Below, piece by piece: positions 47,656 through 57,350 of a stretch of DNA of 64,000 bases; position 1 is the stretch's first letter; each line of letters begins with the position of its first letter. Origin of the DNA: Bacillus aerolatus (lineage in GTDB: Bacteria; Bacillota; Bacilli; Bacillales; Domibacillaceae); NCBI RefSeq assembly GCF_009183655.1, contig NZ_WEIO01000006.1, forward strand, positions 159,039-223,038. The letters are read 5' to 3'. The position numbers and the translations under genes were made by a program. The notes under the pieces are model-generated. The model had not been told where the DNA came from. It saw nothing but the letters and a program-made list of their open reading frames with translations, and searched no databases.

Positions 47656-48804
47656 TTATGTTTTTGTATAGACTTCCTTCATTCCTTCTATAAGAACTTC
47701 CACTACTTCTGGACGGCTGAATTCTTTTGGCGGATGTTCTCCATTTTTCAACATTCCTCTAACGGCTGTGCCTGATAAAATAATATGATCTTGCCGATCA
47801 TGAGGGCACGTTTTTTCAGATGCCATGTTTGCACACTTCTTGCAATAAAAGCTGTGTTCAAAAAATAGCGGTTTAATCCCTAGTTCTTCTTCTTTAAATT
47901 GACTAAATATTTTCTGGGAATCATATGTTCCATAATAATTTCCTACTCCCGCATGGTCTCTTCCAACGATAAAGTGAGTACATCCAAAATTTCTCCGAAC
48001 AATTGCATGAAAAACGGCCTCTCTTGGTCCGGAATAACGCATGGCTGCTGGGAAAACGGACAAAAACACCCGGTCTCTGGGATAATAATTTTCGAGCAGC
48101 ACCTGATAGCTTTTCATTCGGATTTCGCCCGGGATATCATCGGATTTTGTCTCGCCTACGAGCGGGTTTAGAAAAAGACCATCTACGATTTCCAATGCTG
48201 TTTTTTGAATATATTCGTGGGCCCGATGAACAGGATTACGTGTTTGGAATCCAACCACCGTTTTCCAGCCTAATTCTTTAAATTTCTCCCTAGTTTGAAT
48301 GGGGTCTAAATAATAGGTTTTAAACTTGCTTTTTTCAGGCCTTTTTATAAGCGTAATTGGCCCGGCTATATACATTTCAGGTCGTTCGAATAATTTTTTT
48401 ACACCTGGATGGCTAATATCAGTCGTTTTATAGACCATTTCAGCTTCTAATTTTTTATCGGGGAGAAATTTTCCCTTTACATCCATCACACCATAGACCG
48501 CACCGTTATGAATAAGGTTGATGGGTTCACCCTTTTTAATTTCCATCGCTTTACTTTTGTCAACTGCTAATGTAATAGGCAACGACCAAGGGAGTCCGTT
48601 TGACAACCTCATAGTTTGAACAACGGAGTCATAGTCTGCTTTCCCCATAAATCCTTCAAGAGGACTGTAGCCTCCATTTGCGATTAGTTCCAAATCACTT
48701 AATTCTAAATTATCGAGTTCAACATAGTTAAGAGAAGAATCAATAGAAAACAAAAGGTTCATTCGGTTAACCAATTTACCGCCATGTGGTACATTTTCAT
48801 GCAC
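47656..48804 (-). CDS. sat: Sulfate adenylyltransferase (YitA-like)
   Basis: Sat makes APS from ATP and sulfate. The protein has the family signatures [18 protein letters not shown] and the ATP-binding [12 protein letters not shown], plus a small zinc-binding stretch [17 protein letters not shown] chose GTG 48802-48804, eight bases after GGGAGG, giving [14 protein letters not shown] (382 residues); longer frames start within the cysH intergenic space. It lies between cysH and cysC. B. subtilis has a comparable Sat (YitA) next to YitB, YitC and YitD. Confidence 0.94.
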   Translation of the reverse strand: MHENVPHGGKLVNRMNLLFSIDSSLNYVELDNLELSDLELIANGGYSPLEGFMGKADYDSVVQTMRLSNGLPWSLPITLAVDKSKAMEIKKGEPINLIHNGAVYGVMDVKGKFLPDKKLEAEMVYKTTDISHPGVKKLFERPEMYIAGPITLIKRPEKSKFKTYYLDPIQTREKFKELGWKTVVGFQTRNPVHRAHEYIQKTALEIVDGLFLNPLVGETKSDDIPGEIRMKSYQVLLENYYPRDRVFLSVFPAAMRYSGPREAVFHAIVRRNFGCTHFIVGRDHAGVGNYYGTYDSQKIFSQFKEEELGIKPLFFEHSFYCKKCANMASEKTCPHDRQDHIILSGTAVRGMLKNGEHPPKEFSRPEVVEVLIEGMKEVYTKT

Positions 48805-48857
48805 ATTCTTTTCCTCCCTGACTTTCTTCATTAGTTGTTGCCAGTAAAAAGTTATTT

Positions 48858-49568
48858 CTAATTTTCATGAAGCCCGCATTCTGATTTAGCGTGACCTGCC
48901 CACCGGCCTGCTCGAATGTCCCCGCTTTCGGAAACCGACTGGGTACATGGAGCACAGCCGATACTCGGATAACCTTTGTCATGCAATGGATTATATGGCA
49001 GCTTATTTATATGGATATAAGCCATAATGTCCTCCCACGTCCAATGAATGATGGGGCAAATTTTCACCTTATGAAATTTTTCATCTTTATTAATATATTG
49101 GGTATGACTTCTTGTGGGAGACTGCTCTCGTCTTAGTCCTGAAATCCATGCTTTGGCATCTTTTAATGCCTCCTTGAGGGGGACTACCTTCCTCATGTGG
49201 CAGCAAAGGTTTGGATTATGGCTCCATAGTTCTTCTCCATGCCATTTAGATTGCTCTTTCAAGGAAGTTAGAGGGGTAACTTTCGTGATTTGCAAAGAGG
49301 GATAACGTTCCTTTACTTTTTCAATTAATTTATATGTCTCTGGAAAATGAAGCCCTGTATCGAGGAAAATAATTTTCGCTTTATTATTAATCTTGGCAAT
49401 TAAATCAATTAACACAATCCCCTCGGCTCCAAAACTGCAAGCATACACGATGTCATCTCTATATTCACGAAAAGCCCATTTTAAAACATCTAAATAATCC
49501 GATTGATTATCTATAATGGCGGCTATCTTTTTTTCGTTCCACGTTTCATAAGTTAATAAATCAGCCAA
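48858..49568 (-). CDS. cysH: Phosphoadenylyl/adenylyl-sulfate reductase (YitB-like)
   Basis: CysH reduces activated sulfate to sulfite with thioredoxin. The 236-residue protein has the substrate loop SFGAEGIVL, the cysteines [11 protein letters not shown] and GCAPC that bind a [4Fe-4S] cluster in APS-type reductases, and the C-terminal catalytic ECGLHEN. It starts at TTG 49566-49568 after GGAGGGG. It precedes sat and cysC and follows the histidine phosphatase gene in one operon. Confidence 0.94.
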   Translation of the reverse strand: MADLLTYETWNEKKIAAIIDNQSDYLDVLKWAFREYRDDIVYACSFGAEGIVLIDLIAKINNKAKIIFLDTGLHFPETYKLIEKVKERYPSLQITKVTPLTSLKEQSKWHGEELWSHNPNLCCHMRKVVPLKEALKDAKAWISGLRREQSPTRSHTQYINKDEKFHKVKICPIIHWTWEDIMAYIHINKLPYNPLHDKGYPSIGCAPCTQSVSESGDIRAGRWAGHAKSECGLHEN

Positions 49569-49600
49569 TATTTACCCCTCCATTTCTTTTCCCGCTTCCT

Positions 49601-50134
49601 CTAAAATTTGAATGGCAATGTAATGCATTCATTGTTTTCTACGGTCATTTTATTCATATTGTTTATATGGCCGTATTGGTAATATGACATGACGGCTCTG
49701 ATCCACGAACCGTGGCCAAACGCCAAAATGTTTTTTCGCCCCTTATATTTATCTAAAAACAAAACAATTCGTTCTTCTAAGTTCGTGAGGCCTTCCCCTA
49801 AGATCAATTCTTTTGGATTTTCAATCCAATCGTTTCCATACTTTTCATAAAGCTTGCTCTTTGGAAGCCCTTCAAAGGGACCAAAATCTAATTCATCTAA
49901 TAATCCTTCTGTTTCAGCCTTGTAACCGTAATGGTGTGCTGTTTGATGGGTCCGTTTTAATGTACTGGCCAAAACTAGATCAAACGGTGACAGTTTTATG
50001 AGGAGCTTCTGATTACAAGCAATCCCTTCTTGAAAGTTTTCTGTAATAGGTAAAAGCCCGATATCCCTTCTTCCTTGCAGCTTTTGTTTAGCATTCCATT
50101 CTGTTGGAAGGTGTCTTATAAAGGTAATTTGCAT
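49601..50134 (-). CDS. Histidine phosphatase family protein, candidate phosphosulfolactate phosphatase
   Basis: The 177-residue protein belongs to the phosphoglycerate mutase-like phosphatases. It has the phospho-accepting RHLPTEWN near the N-terminus (RHL instead of the usual RHG), the second catalytic glutamate in DELDFGPFEG, and the closing His in AFGHGSW. Its start lies inside the end of the comA gene (19-bp overlap), with its own GGAGG site. The comB (phosphosulfolactate phosphatase) step is missing from this locus. By position this enzyme may fill it, an inference that needs testing. It could instead act on another sugar phosphate. Confidence 0.8.
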   Translation of the reverse strand: MQITFIRHLPTEWNAKQKLQGRRDIGLLPITENFQEGIACNQKLLIKLSPFDLVLASTLKRTHQTAHHYGYKAETEGLLDELDFGPFEGLPKSKLYEKYGNDWIENPKELILGEGLTNLEERIVLFLDKYKGRKNILAFGHGSWIRAVMSYYQYGHINNMNKMTVENNECITLPFKF

Positions 50135-50886
50135 TCACGATCCTCCAAATAAAACGTTTCACTTCTCAGCCCACGCCGCTGAGCCTCTAAAACTAATACA
50201 TCGGTTAGTTTCACATTCCCTAAATTAACATTCGCCCCAATTTCTTTAATAAAATACATTTGGTGTTTTGGAGTGGGTGCTTCAAAAATGATTTTTTTGC
50301 TATCGATATCTTTAATTAACTCACTAATCAAATTAGATCTAATGTTGCCATCTTTTTCATAAATACCAGCAGTACCTGAATCTCTTCCTTCGGTAATCAC
50401 ATAATCGCAGCCTGCTTCTAATAATAGCTTCATTTCATCTTTCCATTCTGAAATAGGCATTTCCTGATTGGAATCTTTTGACCCAACCTCTGCGATGACA
50501 TGAAAATCTTTTTTTATTTGAGAAATAATATTGAGACGTTCTTGCATTGGAATATTTAGCGTTCCGTTTGAAATTTCAATACATTCAATACCTAAATCGC
50601 GTAAGCTCGTTAGGTATTCAGGAATTTTTTTTTGATAATAGCATTTTTCAAATAAAGTTCCCCCACAATAAGGTTTAATATGATATTCCTTATAAAGATC
50701 AATTTTTTTCTTTAAGTTTGGCGTTACACAAGCGGAACCAAATCCAATTTTTGCGGTATCGATGATGTGATGATAATCATTCAAAATATTTTTTAAGTCC
50801 TCAGTTGGGGTTCCTAAATCGATAATCGAAGTCAGTCCGTAAGTTCTATTTCCTGATGTCCTTTTCGGTAATTCTAAAAATTCCAT
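50116..50886 (-). CDS. comA: Phosphosulfolactate synthase ComA (YitD-like)
   Basis: ComA adds sulfite to phosphoenolpyruvate, giving (R)-phosphosulfolactate. The 256-residue barrel has the family features TSIIDLGTPTEDLKNIL, DTAKIGFGSACVTP, YCGGTLFEKCYYQKK, EISNGTLNIP, VIAEVGSKD, and ITEGRDSGTAGIY. B. subtilis YitD carries out this step on the way to 3-sulfolactate in spores; in archaea it leads to coenzyme M. It is the first gene of an operon with a histidine phosphatase, cysH, sat and cysC, coupling sulfite supply to its use. The symbol comA here is the synthase, not the competence regulator. Confidence 0.9.
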   Translation of the reverse strand: MEFLELPKRTSGNRTYGLTSIIDLGTPTEDLKNILNDYHHIIDTAKIGFGSACVTPNLKKKIDLYKEYHIKPYCGGTLFEKCYYQKKIPEYLTSLRDLGIECIEISNGTLNIPMQERLNIISQIKKDFHVIAEVGSKDSNQEMPISEWKDEMKLLLEAGCDYVITEGRDSGTAGIYEKDGNIRSNLISELIKDIDSKKIIFEAPTPKHQMYFIKEIGANVNLGNVKLTDVLVLEAQRRGLRSETFYLEDRECKLPL

Positions 50887-51058
50887 AGGGAATGTGCCTC
50901 CTCTATTTTCCTAGGATAGACTATTCAAAAATTGGGTGAATGTGTAGATAATGGGCTTTCCCCCATGGGAATTAGGCAATTATCCTTGTATAAACGGTGA
51001 CCTGATTTCAAACAATAGGAAAGGATTTATATTCTTAACTGTCAGGGGTGTACATTCA

Positions 51059-52306
51059 TTGCCAAAGCAAAAACGGAAAGGCATGATAATTTTTGCAATC
51101 GGATCAATTCCACTTATTCTTGTTTTAGGAAATTCCATGTTGATTCCAATTCTTCCGAAAATGAAAACAGAACTGGGTGTATCACAATTTAAGATAAGCT
51201 TGATTATTTCAGTGTTTTCAATTGCTGCCGCTCTTGCTATTCCAATATTGGGTTATTTATCCGACCGGTTTTCACGTAAAGCAATTATCATTCCTGCTCT
51301 TATCTTATACGGGGCTGGAGGGCTCTTGGCAGGTGTTGCAGCGGCTTGGTTCGATAATGCCTATACGTGGATTCTTGCCGGAAGAATCATGCAGGGAATC
51401 GGCGCCGCAGGAACAGCACCAATTGCGATGGCGTTAACAGGGGATTTATTTAAAGGGGGAGAACAAAGTAAGGTTTTAGGGTTAGTAGAGGCCTCCAATG
51501 GATTCGGAAAGGTGATTAGTCCTATTATCGGTTCTCTCGTAGCCCTGCTTTTCTGGTACGCAGCCTTTTTTGTCTTCCCTGTATTTTGTCTGATCTCCAT
51601 TCTGTTGACCATTTTCTTTATTAAAGAAAAGAAAACGAAGAAAGAACCGCCGCCTGTCGGTAAGTATGTGAAGGGTCTTGCTTCTGTCTTTAAAACAGAA
51701 GGGCGCTGGCTCTTTGCTGCTTATTTAACAGGGGCAGTGTGTTTATTTACCTTATTCGGAATCTTGTTTTACATCTCGGACATTCTTGAAAAAGATCATC
51801 AAATTGACGGCCTGTTAAAGGGAGGTATTCTAGCCATCCCACTATTATTTATGACGACGGCATCGTATATAACCGGAAGTAAGATCGGAAAAAAGATGCG
51901 GCTGATGAAAACACTAATTATACTAGGACTTTTGCTAATGACGATTTCTTTCTCTGTCTTAGTTTTCTTTGAAAAACTCGTTCCTTTTTTCTCTGTTCTG
52001 GTTATTAGCAGTATCGGTACAGGCCTTGTTCTTCCGTGTATTAACAGCTTTATTACAGGCTCAGTTCCTTCTGACCGCAGAGGATTCGTCACCTCGCTGT
52101 ATGGATCTGTCCGATTTCTCGGAGTGGCAATCGGCCCGCCTGTTTACACTGCTCTAATGGCGTGGTCGCGCACAGGAATGTTTTTAACAACTGCTGGTTT
52201 AACTTTGATTGCTGCACTGCTATGCCTCATACTCATCCGGGTAGGCAAAAAGAAAACTTCGAAAGAAAAGAGCGATACGCTGTTTGAAAAAATTCAACTT
52301 ACGTAA
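51059..52306 (+). CDS. MFS transporter (YitG-like exporter)
   Basis: The 415-residue protein has 12 membrane helices and drug-exporter-like motifs: [16 protein letters not shown] and [20 protein letters not shown] chose TTG 51059-51061, eight bases after AGGGGTG; an upstream in-frame extension of 36 residues lacks a proper ribosome site. It diverges from comA, and a MFS gene (yitG) is also found beside the B. subtilis yit genes. Export of sulfolactate or a related sulfonate is a reasonable guess. Confidence 0.82.
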   Translation: MPKQKRKGMIIFAIGSIPLILVLGNSMLIPILPKMKTELGVSQFKISLIISVFSIAAALAIPILGYLSDRFSRKAIIIPALILYGAGGLLAGVAAAWFDNAYTWILAGRIMQGIGAAGTAPIAMALTGDLFKGGEQSKVLGLVEASNGFGKVISPIIGSLVALLFWYAAFFVFPVFCLISILLTIFFIKEKKTKKEPPPVGKYVKGLASVFKTEGRWLFAAYLTGAVCLFTLFGILFYISDILEKDHQIDGLLKGGILAIPLLFMTTASYITGSKIGKKMRLMKTLIILGLLLMTISFSVLVFFEKLVPFFSVLVISSIGTGLVLPCINSFITGSVPSDRRGFVTSLYGSVRFLGVAIGPPVYTALMAWSRTGMFLTTAGLTLIAALLCLILIRVGKKKTSKEKSDTLFEKIQLT

Positions 52307-52320
52307 AGGAGCAGGTCAAA

Positions 52321-52602
52321 TTGCAAATATATTTTTCACCTGAGGTCATTACTCCTCAATTTCAAGTGTTAAACGTAGTGGATGACGCGAATAAAGCTGT
52401 CGGAAATGTAGCATTTTTATTTGATGAAAAAAAGTTGTATGTTTATGGAATATTGGAAGAGGAAGGAGTAGGAGCAGATTTTAAGGATTTGGTTACTCCG
52501 TATATGAAAGGTTTAACAAAAGCAAAACCTGATTTAGACATTTTTTCATGTTTATATGTAGGCTGTAAAAAAATAAATATAAATGAGGAAAAAGAAAATT
52601 AA
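52321..52602 (+). CDS. Small acidic protein of unknown function (93 aa)
   Basis: I cannot name this family. The 93-residue protein starts with TTG 52321-52323, preceded by GGAG nine bases upstream. It lies 14 bp after the MFS gene, so it is co-transcribed. It has a beta-rich first half (VGNVAFLFDEKKLYVYGIL) and a single pair of separated cysteines (FSCLYVGCKK). A terminator follows. Its place suggests a link with the sulfonate exporter. Confidence 0.65.
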   Translation: MQIYFSPEVITPQFQVLNVVDDANKAVGNVAFLFDEKKLYVYGILEEEGVGADFKDLVTPYMKGLTKAKPDLDIFSCLYVGCKKININEEKEN

Positions 52603-52656
52603 AATGGTTATTTGATCTAATTCGTAACACATTTAAAAATAAATTATTGCAAAAGT

Positions 52657-52686
52657 AAAAGCCCAGTCAATGATGACTGGGCTTTT
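52657..52686 (+). terminator. Terminator of the MFS/small-protein unit
   Basis: AAAAGCCCAGTCA (52657-52669) and TGACTGGGCTTTT (52674-52686) form a perfect 13-bp stem with a 4-base loop. Confidence 0.9.
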
Positions 52687-52985
52687 GTAATTAGGATTAG
52701 GCCACGAATTGTTGCTCCTCTCATGTTATCGGTTTTCCCTCGCTTTTTTGATCTTCATTACACGCACTTATCGAGGATAGAAGAGTAAACTGGCTAAAAA
52801 AATTTTCTTTTATATTCCTTCAGTCTCCTTAGATTCTATGTCTCGCTTTTCTAATGGATTATTCTGCCTTGTTCGCTTTTTAGTACAACTAATCCTTTAG
52901 AAGTGTTGAGTAGCAAGGCGTATAACCATTTCATAAATTGAGGATATGGGTTTATAGATTAAAGGCAGATTGGAGCGTGTGCTTA
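52687..52985. other. Gene-free interval before the TauE-type gene
   Basis: No convincing gene is present. A short open extension of the TauE-type frame starts at 52938 but lacks a ribosome site. I see no clear promoter. Confidence 0.35.
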
Positions 52986-53753
52986 ATGAGTATCGGCATG
53001 ATTGCAATGGGGCTTTTTGTCGGTTTTATGGTTGGATTAACTGGTGTTGGAGGTGCAGCCTTGTTAACACCTGTTTTAGTGTTATTAGGGATCAGTCCAT
53101 CTATCGCAGTAGGAACAGATCTTGTTTACAATTCAATCACGAAACTTTTCGGTTCTTTTCAGCATTGGAAACAAAAGACCATAAATCTCCAGTTAGTTAA
53201 ATACCTTGCAATCGGAAGCATTCCAAGTGCCATCTGCGCAGTGGGCGTCCTCCATTTATTTGATTCTTTCTTTCATAATCAAGAGCAAGTAATTAAACAT
53301 GCATTGGGATATGTATTGGTATTAGTCGCATTAACTACGCTGATCAAAACATTTCTAAAAGATAAATTTGAATGGAATCGTCTTCAATTGAAGTCTCTGC
53401 AGGAAAAGCGAACCTTAACGATTGTTATTGGAGCAATATTAGGCTTTATTGTCGGATTGACCTCGATTGGATCGGGTTCTTTGTTTGCCCTAGCTATGCT
53501 TTATCTATATAAATTGCGTCCCTCAGAGTTAGTCGGAACGGATATTGCTCATGCTTTTTTATTGGTCACTGCTGCTGGAGCAATGCATGCCGGGATTGGC
53601 AATGTAGATTACTTATTAATGATTAACCTGTTGCTAGGCTCTATACCAGGTGTAATTTTAGGAAGCAGCTTGTCGTCCAAATTCCCTGCCAAACCTTTAA
53701 GAACCATCATGGCATTAATGATCTTAATGAGTGGAGTTAAACTAATAATTTGA
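52986..53753 (+). CDS. Sulfite/sulfonate exporter TauE/SafE family protein
   Basis: The 255-residue protein has about eight membrane helices and the two repeated family motifs, GLFVGFMVGLTGVGGAALLTP in the first half and ILGFIVGLTSIGSGSLFA in the second. TauE/SafE proteins move sulfite, sulfoacetate or other organosulfur anions across the membrane. I favour the ATG at 52986-52988. It lies next to the sulfolactate/sulfate assimilation genes, which supports a sulfur-anion substrate. Confidence 0.85.
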   Translation: MSIGMIAMGLFVGFMVGLTGVGGAALLTPVLVLLGISPSIAVGTDLVYNSITKLFGSFQHWKQKTINLQLVKYLAIGSIPSAICAVGVLHLFDSFFHNQEQVIKHALGYVLVLVALTTLIKTFLKDKFEWNRLQLKSLQEKRTLTIVIGAILGFIVGLTSIGSGSLFALAMLYLYKLRPSELVGTDIAHAFLLVTAAGAMHAGIGNVDYLLMINLLLGSIPGVILGSSLSSKFPAKPLRTIMALMILMSGVKLII

Positions 53754-53985
53754 ATCAAAAGTTTAAACGACTATCGATGTGATGGATATTCATCCTTTAG
53801 TATAAAGAAGATCAATGAAATACTTATAGAAAAATGGGGAATAATGTTTTTAGACTCACTTTATTGATCATGATGGTGAAATTCATTGGCATTAAATTGA
53901 TCTTAAAAGAATTGGCAAACAAATTAATGAAAGAACTAGTTATGGATTCCGTAAGAATAAAGCTTTTGAAAAGAGCGATGATGCA

Positions 53986-56163
53986 ATGGGACATTTACAT
54001 ATAAACCACCACTGGATCAGGAAGCTGCTGGCTTCTGATCCGGGGCGAAAAAGATTCCAGCAAGCTGGAAAAGCAACCATTAGCTTAATATTGTCCGTCT
54101 TTACGATGCTGTTTGTTTTGCACACAGCGGAAAATGCCCTTTTCACTCCGGTGATCGTGTCTGGTATGGTTGGGCTGATGGGCATCACCGTTGTCAAAGA
54201 TCAGACGAAGAGAAAAAAGAAAGTGACGACTTTATTGGTAGGTGTTTCCGCTGCTTTTGGTGTTACATCTGGCTTCTTACTGGCTGGAAATGCTTATTAT
54301 ATAGACGTGCTTATGATACTCATTGTTTTTAGCAGCTTTTATTTTTCACGATTTGGTTCCCGGTATTTTTCCCTCAGCATGATTGGCTTGATGACGATTT
54401 ATATTTCTTCTGTTTTAAAAATTTCTTTAACCCAATTGCCCTGGCTTTACGTAGGCATTACGATCGGAACAGCCTATGCGTTTGTGAATAATTTTTTTCT
54501 ATTTAAAGATTCTGCCCGAATTCTTAAAAGAAGTATGCGCTCCTTTCATATTCAAATCAATCTTACGTTTGACCTATTAGTAAAAGTGATTCAAGGTACA
54601 AACACAAGACGCATAAAAAAGCTGAAGAAAAACGTCCAAAAGCTTAGTGAATATGCGAGAGCCGTTTCTGAGGACTTAAACGAACAGGATATAAAAGAAA
54701 TTTGGCCGTCTTTGGAGACCGCCCAGTTACAGTTGTACATTTTTGATACAGAAATGCTTGTGGAAACGCTGACTGACTCCATTCAACGTTTGAAAAAGGC
54801 CGAAGCATTCGAAACAGTTGAATTAAGACGACTGCTTGCCTGGGTAGTGAAGTCTCTCCGTGATGTAGAGGTACTAGCACAAAACTATGAAGAGCAAAAT
54901 TTAGAAGAAGCAGAAAAAGCAGTACTCGCTCTTCGTTTTGTTATAACGGATCTTCTCAATCAACAAGAACAGCCAAAAGGCTGGCTATTCTTAATTCGCC
55001 GGATTGAATCCATTGCCAATCATGTTGTTGAAGGAGCAACGACTATTCAGCAAGCTCTTCATGAGCGAAAGCATGCCGAGGACAAACTAGAAGTGAAAGA
55101 AGACATTCGCGAGGAAAAAGACTCTTCTAATAAAGAAGACAAAGCGGAAGGTCTGAAACCCTCAACAAAAAAGGCTTTGCAAGCTTTGATCGTCAGCATC
55201 TTATCGATTATCGTCGGCCAGATCATCTCGCCCGCCTATCCTTACTGGGTCCTCCTGACAGCATACATCGTTCTGCTGGGAACCGAATCCGTTGGACGAA
55301 CTTATATTAAAGGATTTCAACGCTCTCTCGGAACGGTCGTTGGAGCGGTAATAGGCTTTGCACTAGCAAAGTTGGTTTCTGATCACGTTGTAACTGAAGT
55401 CATTCTTTTGTTTTCAGTTGTTTTTTTAGCGTTTTACTTTTTTTCCGTCTCTTATACATTAATGAGTATGTTTATTACGATGCTTCTTGCATTTATGTAC
55501 GACCTAATACTCAACGGAATCAGCTTTCCATTATTATGGGCTCGGATAATAGATACGGTTGCAGGTGCAGCTATTGCTTTGGCTGTTTCAGCTGTTATTT
55601 TTCCGAAAAAAACAAAAGAAAGAGTAATCGAGGCCTGTGTTGACTTTTTAGACGAGCTTAATCCTTATGTGACGAACTATTTAAGGGGGTTTAGAGAGGA
55701 TGTAAACGTCAACGGGCTCACAGATAGTGCTTTTAAAATGAACCACAAACTTCAGTCAATAAAGGAGGAGGCTCGTTCACTTCTTCAGCGGCCCGGAGCC
55801 CTCAGCCACTCGGGCATTGCCCGCTGGATTACGATATTTACAGCGCTGAATTACTTTGCCAGACATTTGGTTGCTTCATCGTATCGAAAGAATTTTAATT
55901 ATCCGGAAGAATTAGTAGAGGTCTTTATACAGTTAGAAGAAAAGGTGAACTATAACATCAAAACCTTAAGCAAACTCATTAAAGGAACAGAACGCACGGC
56001 CACTGTCTATAACCTTAACAAAGAGCGAATACAAATTGAACGACTTGCTCCTAGTAGATACCAATCCCAGCGTGACCTTATCCATCACCTCTATTATGTG
56101 TGGCGGATTAATCAATCACTTGTGGCGTTAGGCATTGATTTAGGAGCTGTGGAGAAGGAGTAG
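53986..56163 (+). CDS. FUSC-family membrane protein
   Basis: The 725-residue protein has two membrane blocks, around residues 25-170 and 410-540, separated by a long soluble region with charged, coiled-coil-like character (about 185-400, including a Glu/Lys-rich stretch). The second block, TAYIVLLGTESVGRTYIKGFQRSLGTVVGAVIGFALA, is characteristic of fusaric acid resistance/aromatic acid exporter proteins. It may export aromatic acids or toxic compounds, but the substrate is unknown. The ribosome site is weak (AAAGAG), so the start is moderately certain. Confidence 0.8.
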   Translation: MGHLHINHHWIRKLLASDPGRKRFQQAGKATISLILSVFTMLFVLHTAENALFTPVIVSGMVGLMGITVVKDQTKRKKKVTTLLVGVSAAFGVTSGFLLAGNAYYIDVLMILIVFSSFYFSRFGSRYFSLSMIGLMTIYISSVLKISLTQLPWLYVGITIGTAYAFVNNFFLFKDSARILKRSMRSFHIQINLTFDLLVKVIQGTNTRRIKKLKKNVQKLSEYARAVSEDLNEQDIKEIWPSLETAQLQLYIFDTEMLVETLTDSIQRLKKAEAFETVELRRLLAWVVKSLRDVEVLAQNYEEQNLEEAEKAVLALRFVITDLLNQQEQPKGWLFLIRRIESIANHVVEGATTIQQALHERKHAEDKLEVKEDIREEKDSSNKEDKAEGLKPSTKKALQALIVSILSIIVGQIISPAYPYWVLLTAYIVLLGTESVGRTYIKGFQRSLGTVVGAVIGFALAKLVSDHVVTEVILLFSVVFLAFYFFSVSYTLMSMFITMLLAFMYDLILNGISFPLLWARIIDTVAGAAIALAVSAVIFPKKTKERVIEACVDFLDELNPYVTNYLRGFREDVNVNGLTDSAFKMNHKLQSIKEEARSLLQRPGALSHSGIARWITIFTALNYFARHLVASSYRKNFNYPEELVEVFIQLEEKVNYNIKTLSKLIKGTERTATVYNLNKERIQIERLAPSRYQSQRDLIHHLYYVWRINQSLVALGIDLGAVEKE

Positions 56164-56368
56164 GTCATTTATGGAGTAGTCACGGCATCTCTTTCGGTTT
56201 CCGGACCAACTAATAGATTCTCTAAAGAAAATATAAAAAAGCACCAAAAACTTGTTAAAGACGCCCCGTGCCCGATATCTTCCAAACAAGGTTATATCCA
56301 CCGGCAAAAGCATTATAAAGTGCTTTTACATGATTGAGAGTCTCCATCTATAGCGAACAAACAAAAAA

Positions 56369-56395
56369 AGAAGGCAGAATCACTCTCAGCCTTCT
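56369..56395. terminator. Bidirectional terminator, FUSC gene / AhpD-like gene
   Basis: AGAAGGC (56369-56375) and GCCTTCT (56389-56395) pair across 13 bases, flanked by A-rich and T-rich runs on the two sides. Confidence 0.8.
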
Positions 56396-56416
56396 TTTTT
56401 GTATTCATTTAAACGG

Positions 56417-57085
56417 TTATTCAGTATAGGCGTTTAATGCATTCACTCCATGAGCTAAAGCAGATCCTGCTTTAAGGGCGACGGCAACGAAAATGGCTTC
56501 TGCGATTTCTTCTAAGCTAGAACCCGCTTTTTTTGCAGCCTTCGTATGCAGATCAATGCAGTACGGGCATCCCGTTGTGTGAGCTATGGCGACGGCGATC
56601 AGCTCTTTTTCTTTGACGCTTAATTTTCCGGCTTTTAGAGCCTGTTGGTCAAAGTCAATAAACGCTTTGAATGCATCTCCATTTAATTTAGAGAATTCTG
56701 CAAGTCTTTTAAAATATGTAGCCTTATACAGTTCATCATTCTCTTGGCCGTCAAAAGAGTTCAAGGCATTCACTCCATGAGCTAGAGCAGATCCTGCCTT
56801 AAGGGCAGTTGCCACGAGTACAGCTTCCGCCATTTCTTCTTTAGTCGCCTCCTGCTTTTTGGCATCTGTGACATGAATATCAATGCAATAGGGGCACCCT
56901 GTTACGTGGGCGACCGCAATCGCAATCAGTTCTTTCAATTTGGCGGTCAACTTTCCTTCCGCAAGAGCCTTTCCATTAAAGTTAAAAAAAGCTTTAAATG
57001 CTTCAGGAGCTAATTGACCAAGCTCAGAAATCCGATTTATATTTGATTTTTTGTACAGACTATCGACATTTTGCGCTACTGTCAT
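56417..57085 (-). CDS. Tandem carboxymuconolactone decarboxylase / AhpD-like protein
   Basis: The 222 residues hold two copies of the CMD/AhpD domain (about 10-112 and 118-222). Each has the redox pair and proton-relay His in TGCPYCIDIH or TGCPYCIDLH, followed by ALKAGSALAHGVNALN. Single-domain homologues are about 110 residues; here the gene is an internal duplication. AhpD-like proteins act as thiol peroxidases or reductants. The DNA of the two C-terminal segments (56440-56480 and 56767-56807) is nearly identical. The start is ATG 57085, preceded by GGGGGAGGAAA. Confidence 0.88.
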   Translation of the reverse strand: MTVAQNVDSLYKKSNINRISELGQLAPEAFKAFFNFNGKALAEGKLTAKLKELIAIAVAHVTGCPYCIDIHVTDAKKQEATKEEMAEAVLVATALKAGSALAHGVNALNSFDGQENDELYKATYFKRLAEFSKLNGDAFKAFIDFDQQALKAGKLSVKEKELIAVAIAHTTGCPYCIDLHTKAAKKAGSSLEEIAEAIFVAVALKAGSALAHGVNALNAYTE

Positions 57086-57350
57086 TATTATTTTCCTCCC
57101 CCAGTCCCTCGATAAGAAATAAACTATTTATTTTCAATTGGTTCCATCATATACTCGTCAGAATAGACTGTCAAATATGAATTTTAAGTGAAATATCAAT
57201 GCTTCTTTGAAAAACTTTTAAGTTATTGATTGAGAGATCAGTTTGTTACATTAACTTGCTTAGCAATACGATTGAACACGCATGAAAAAAATAACTTATT
57301 GTGGTAAGTTATATATAGTTTACTAACTAAATAGATTGGAGAATGAAATA

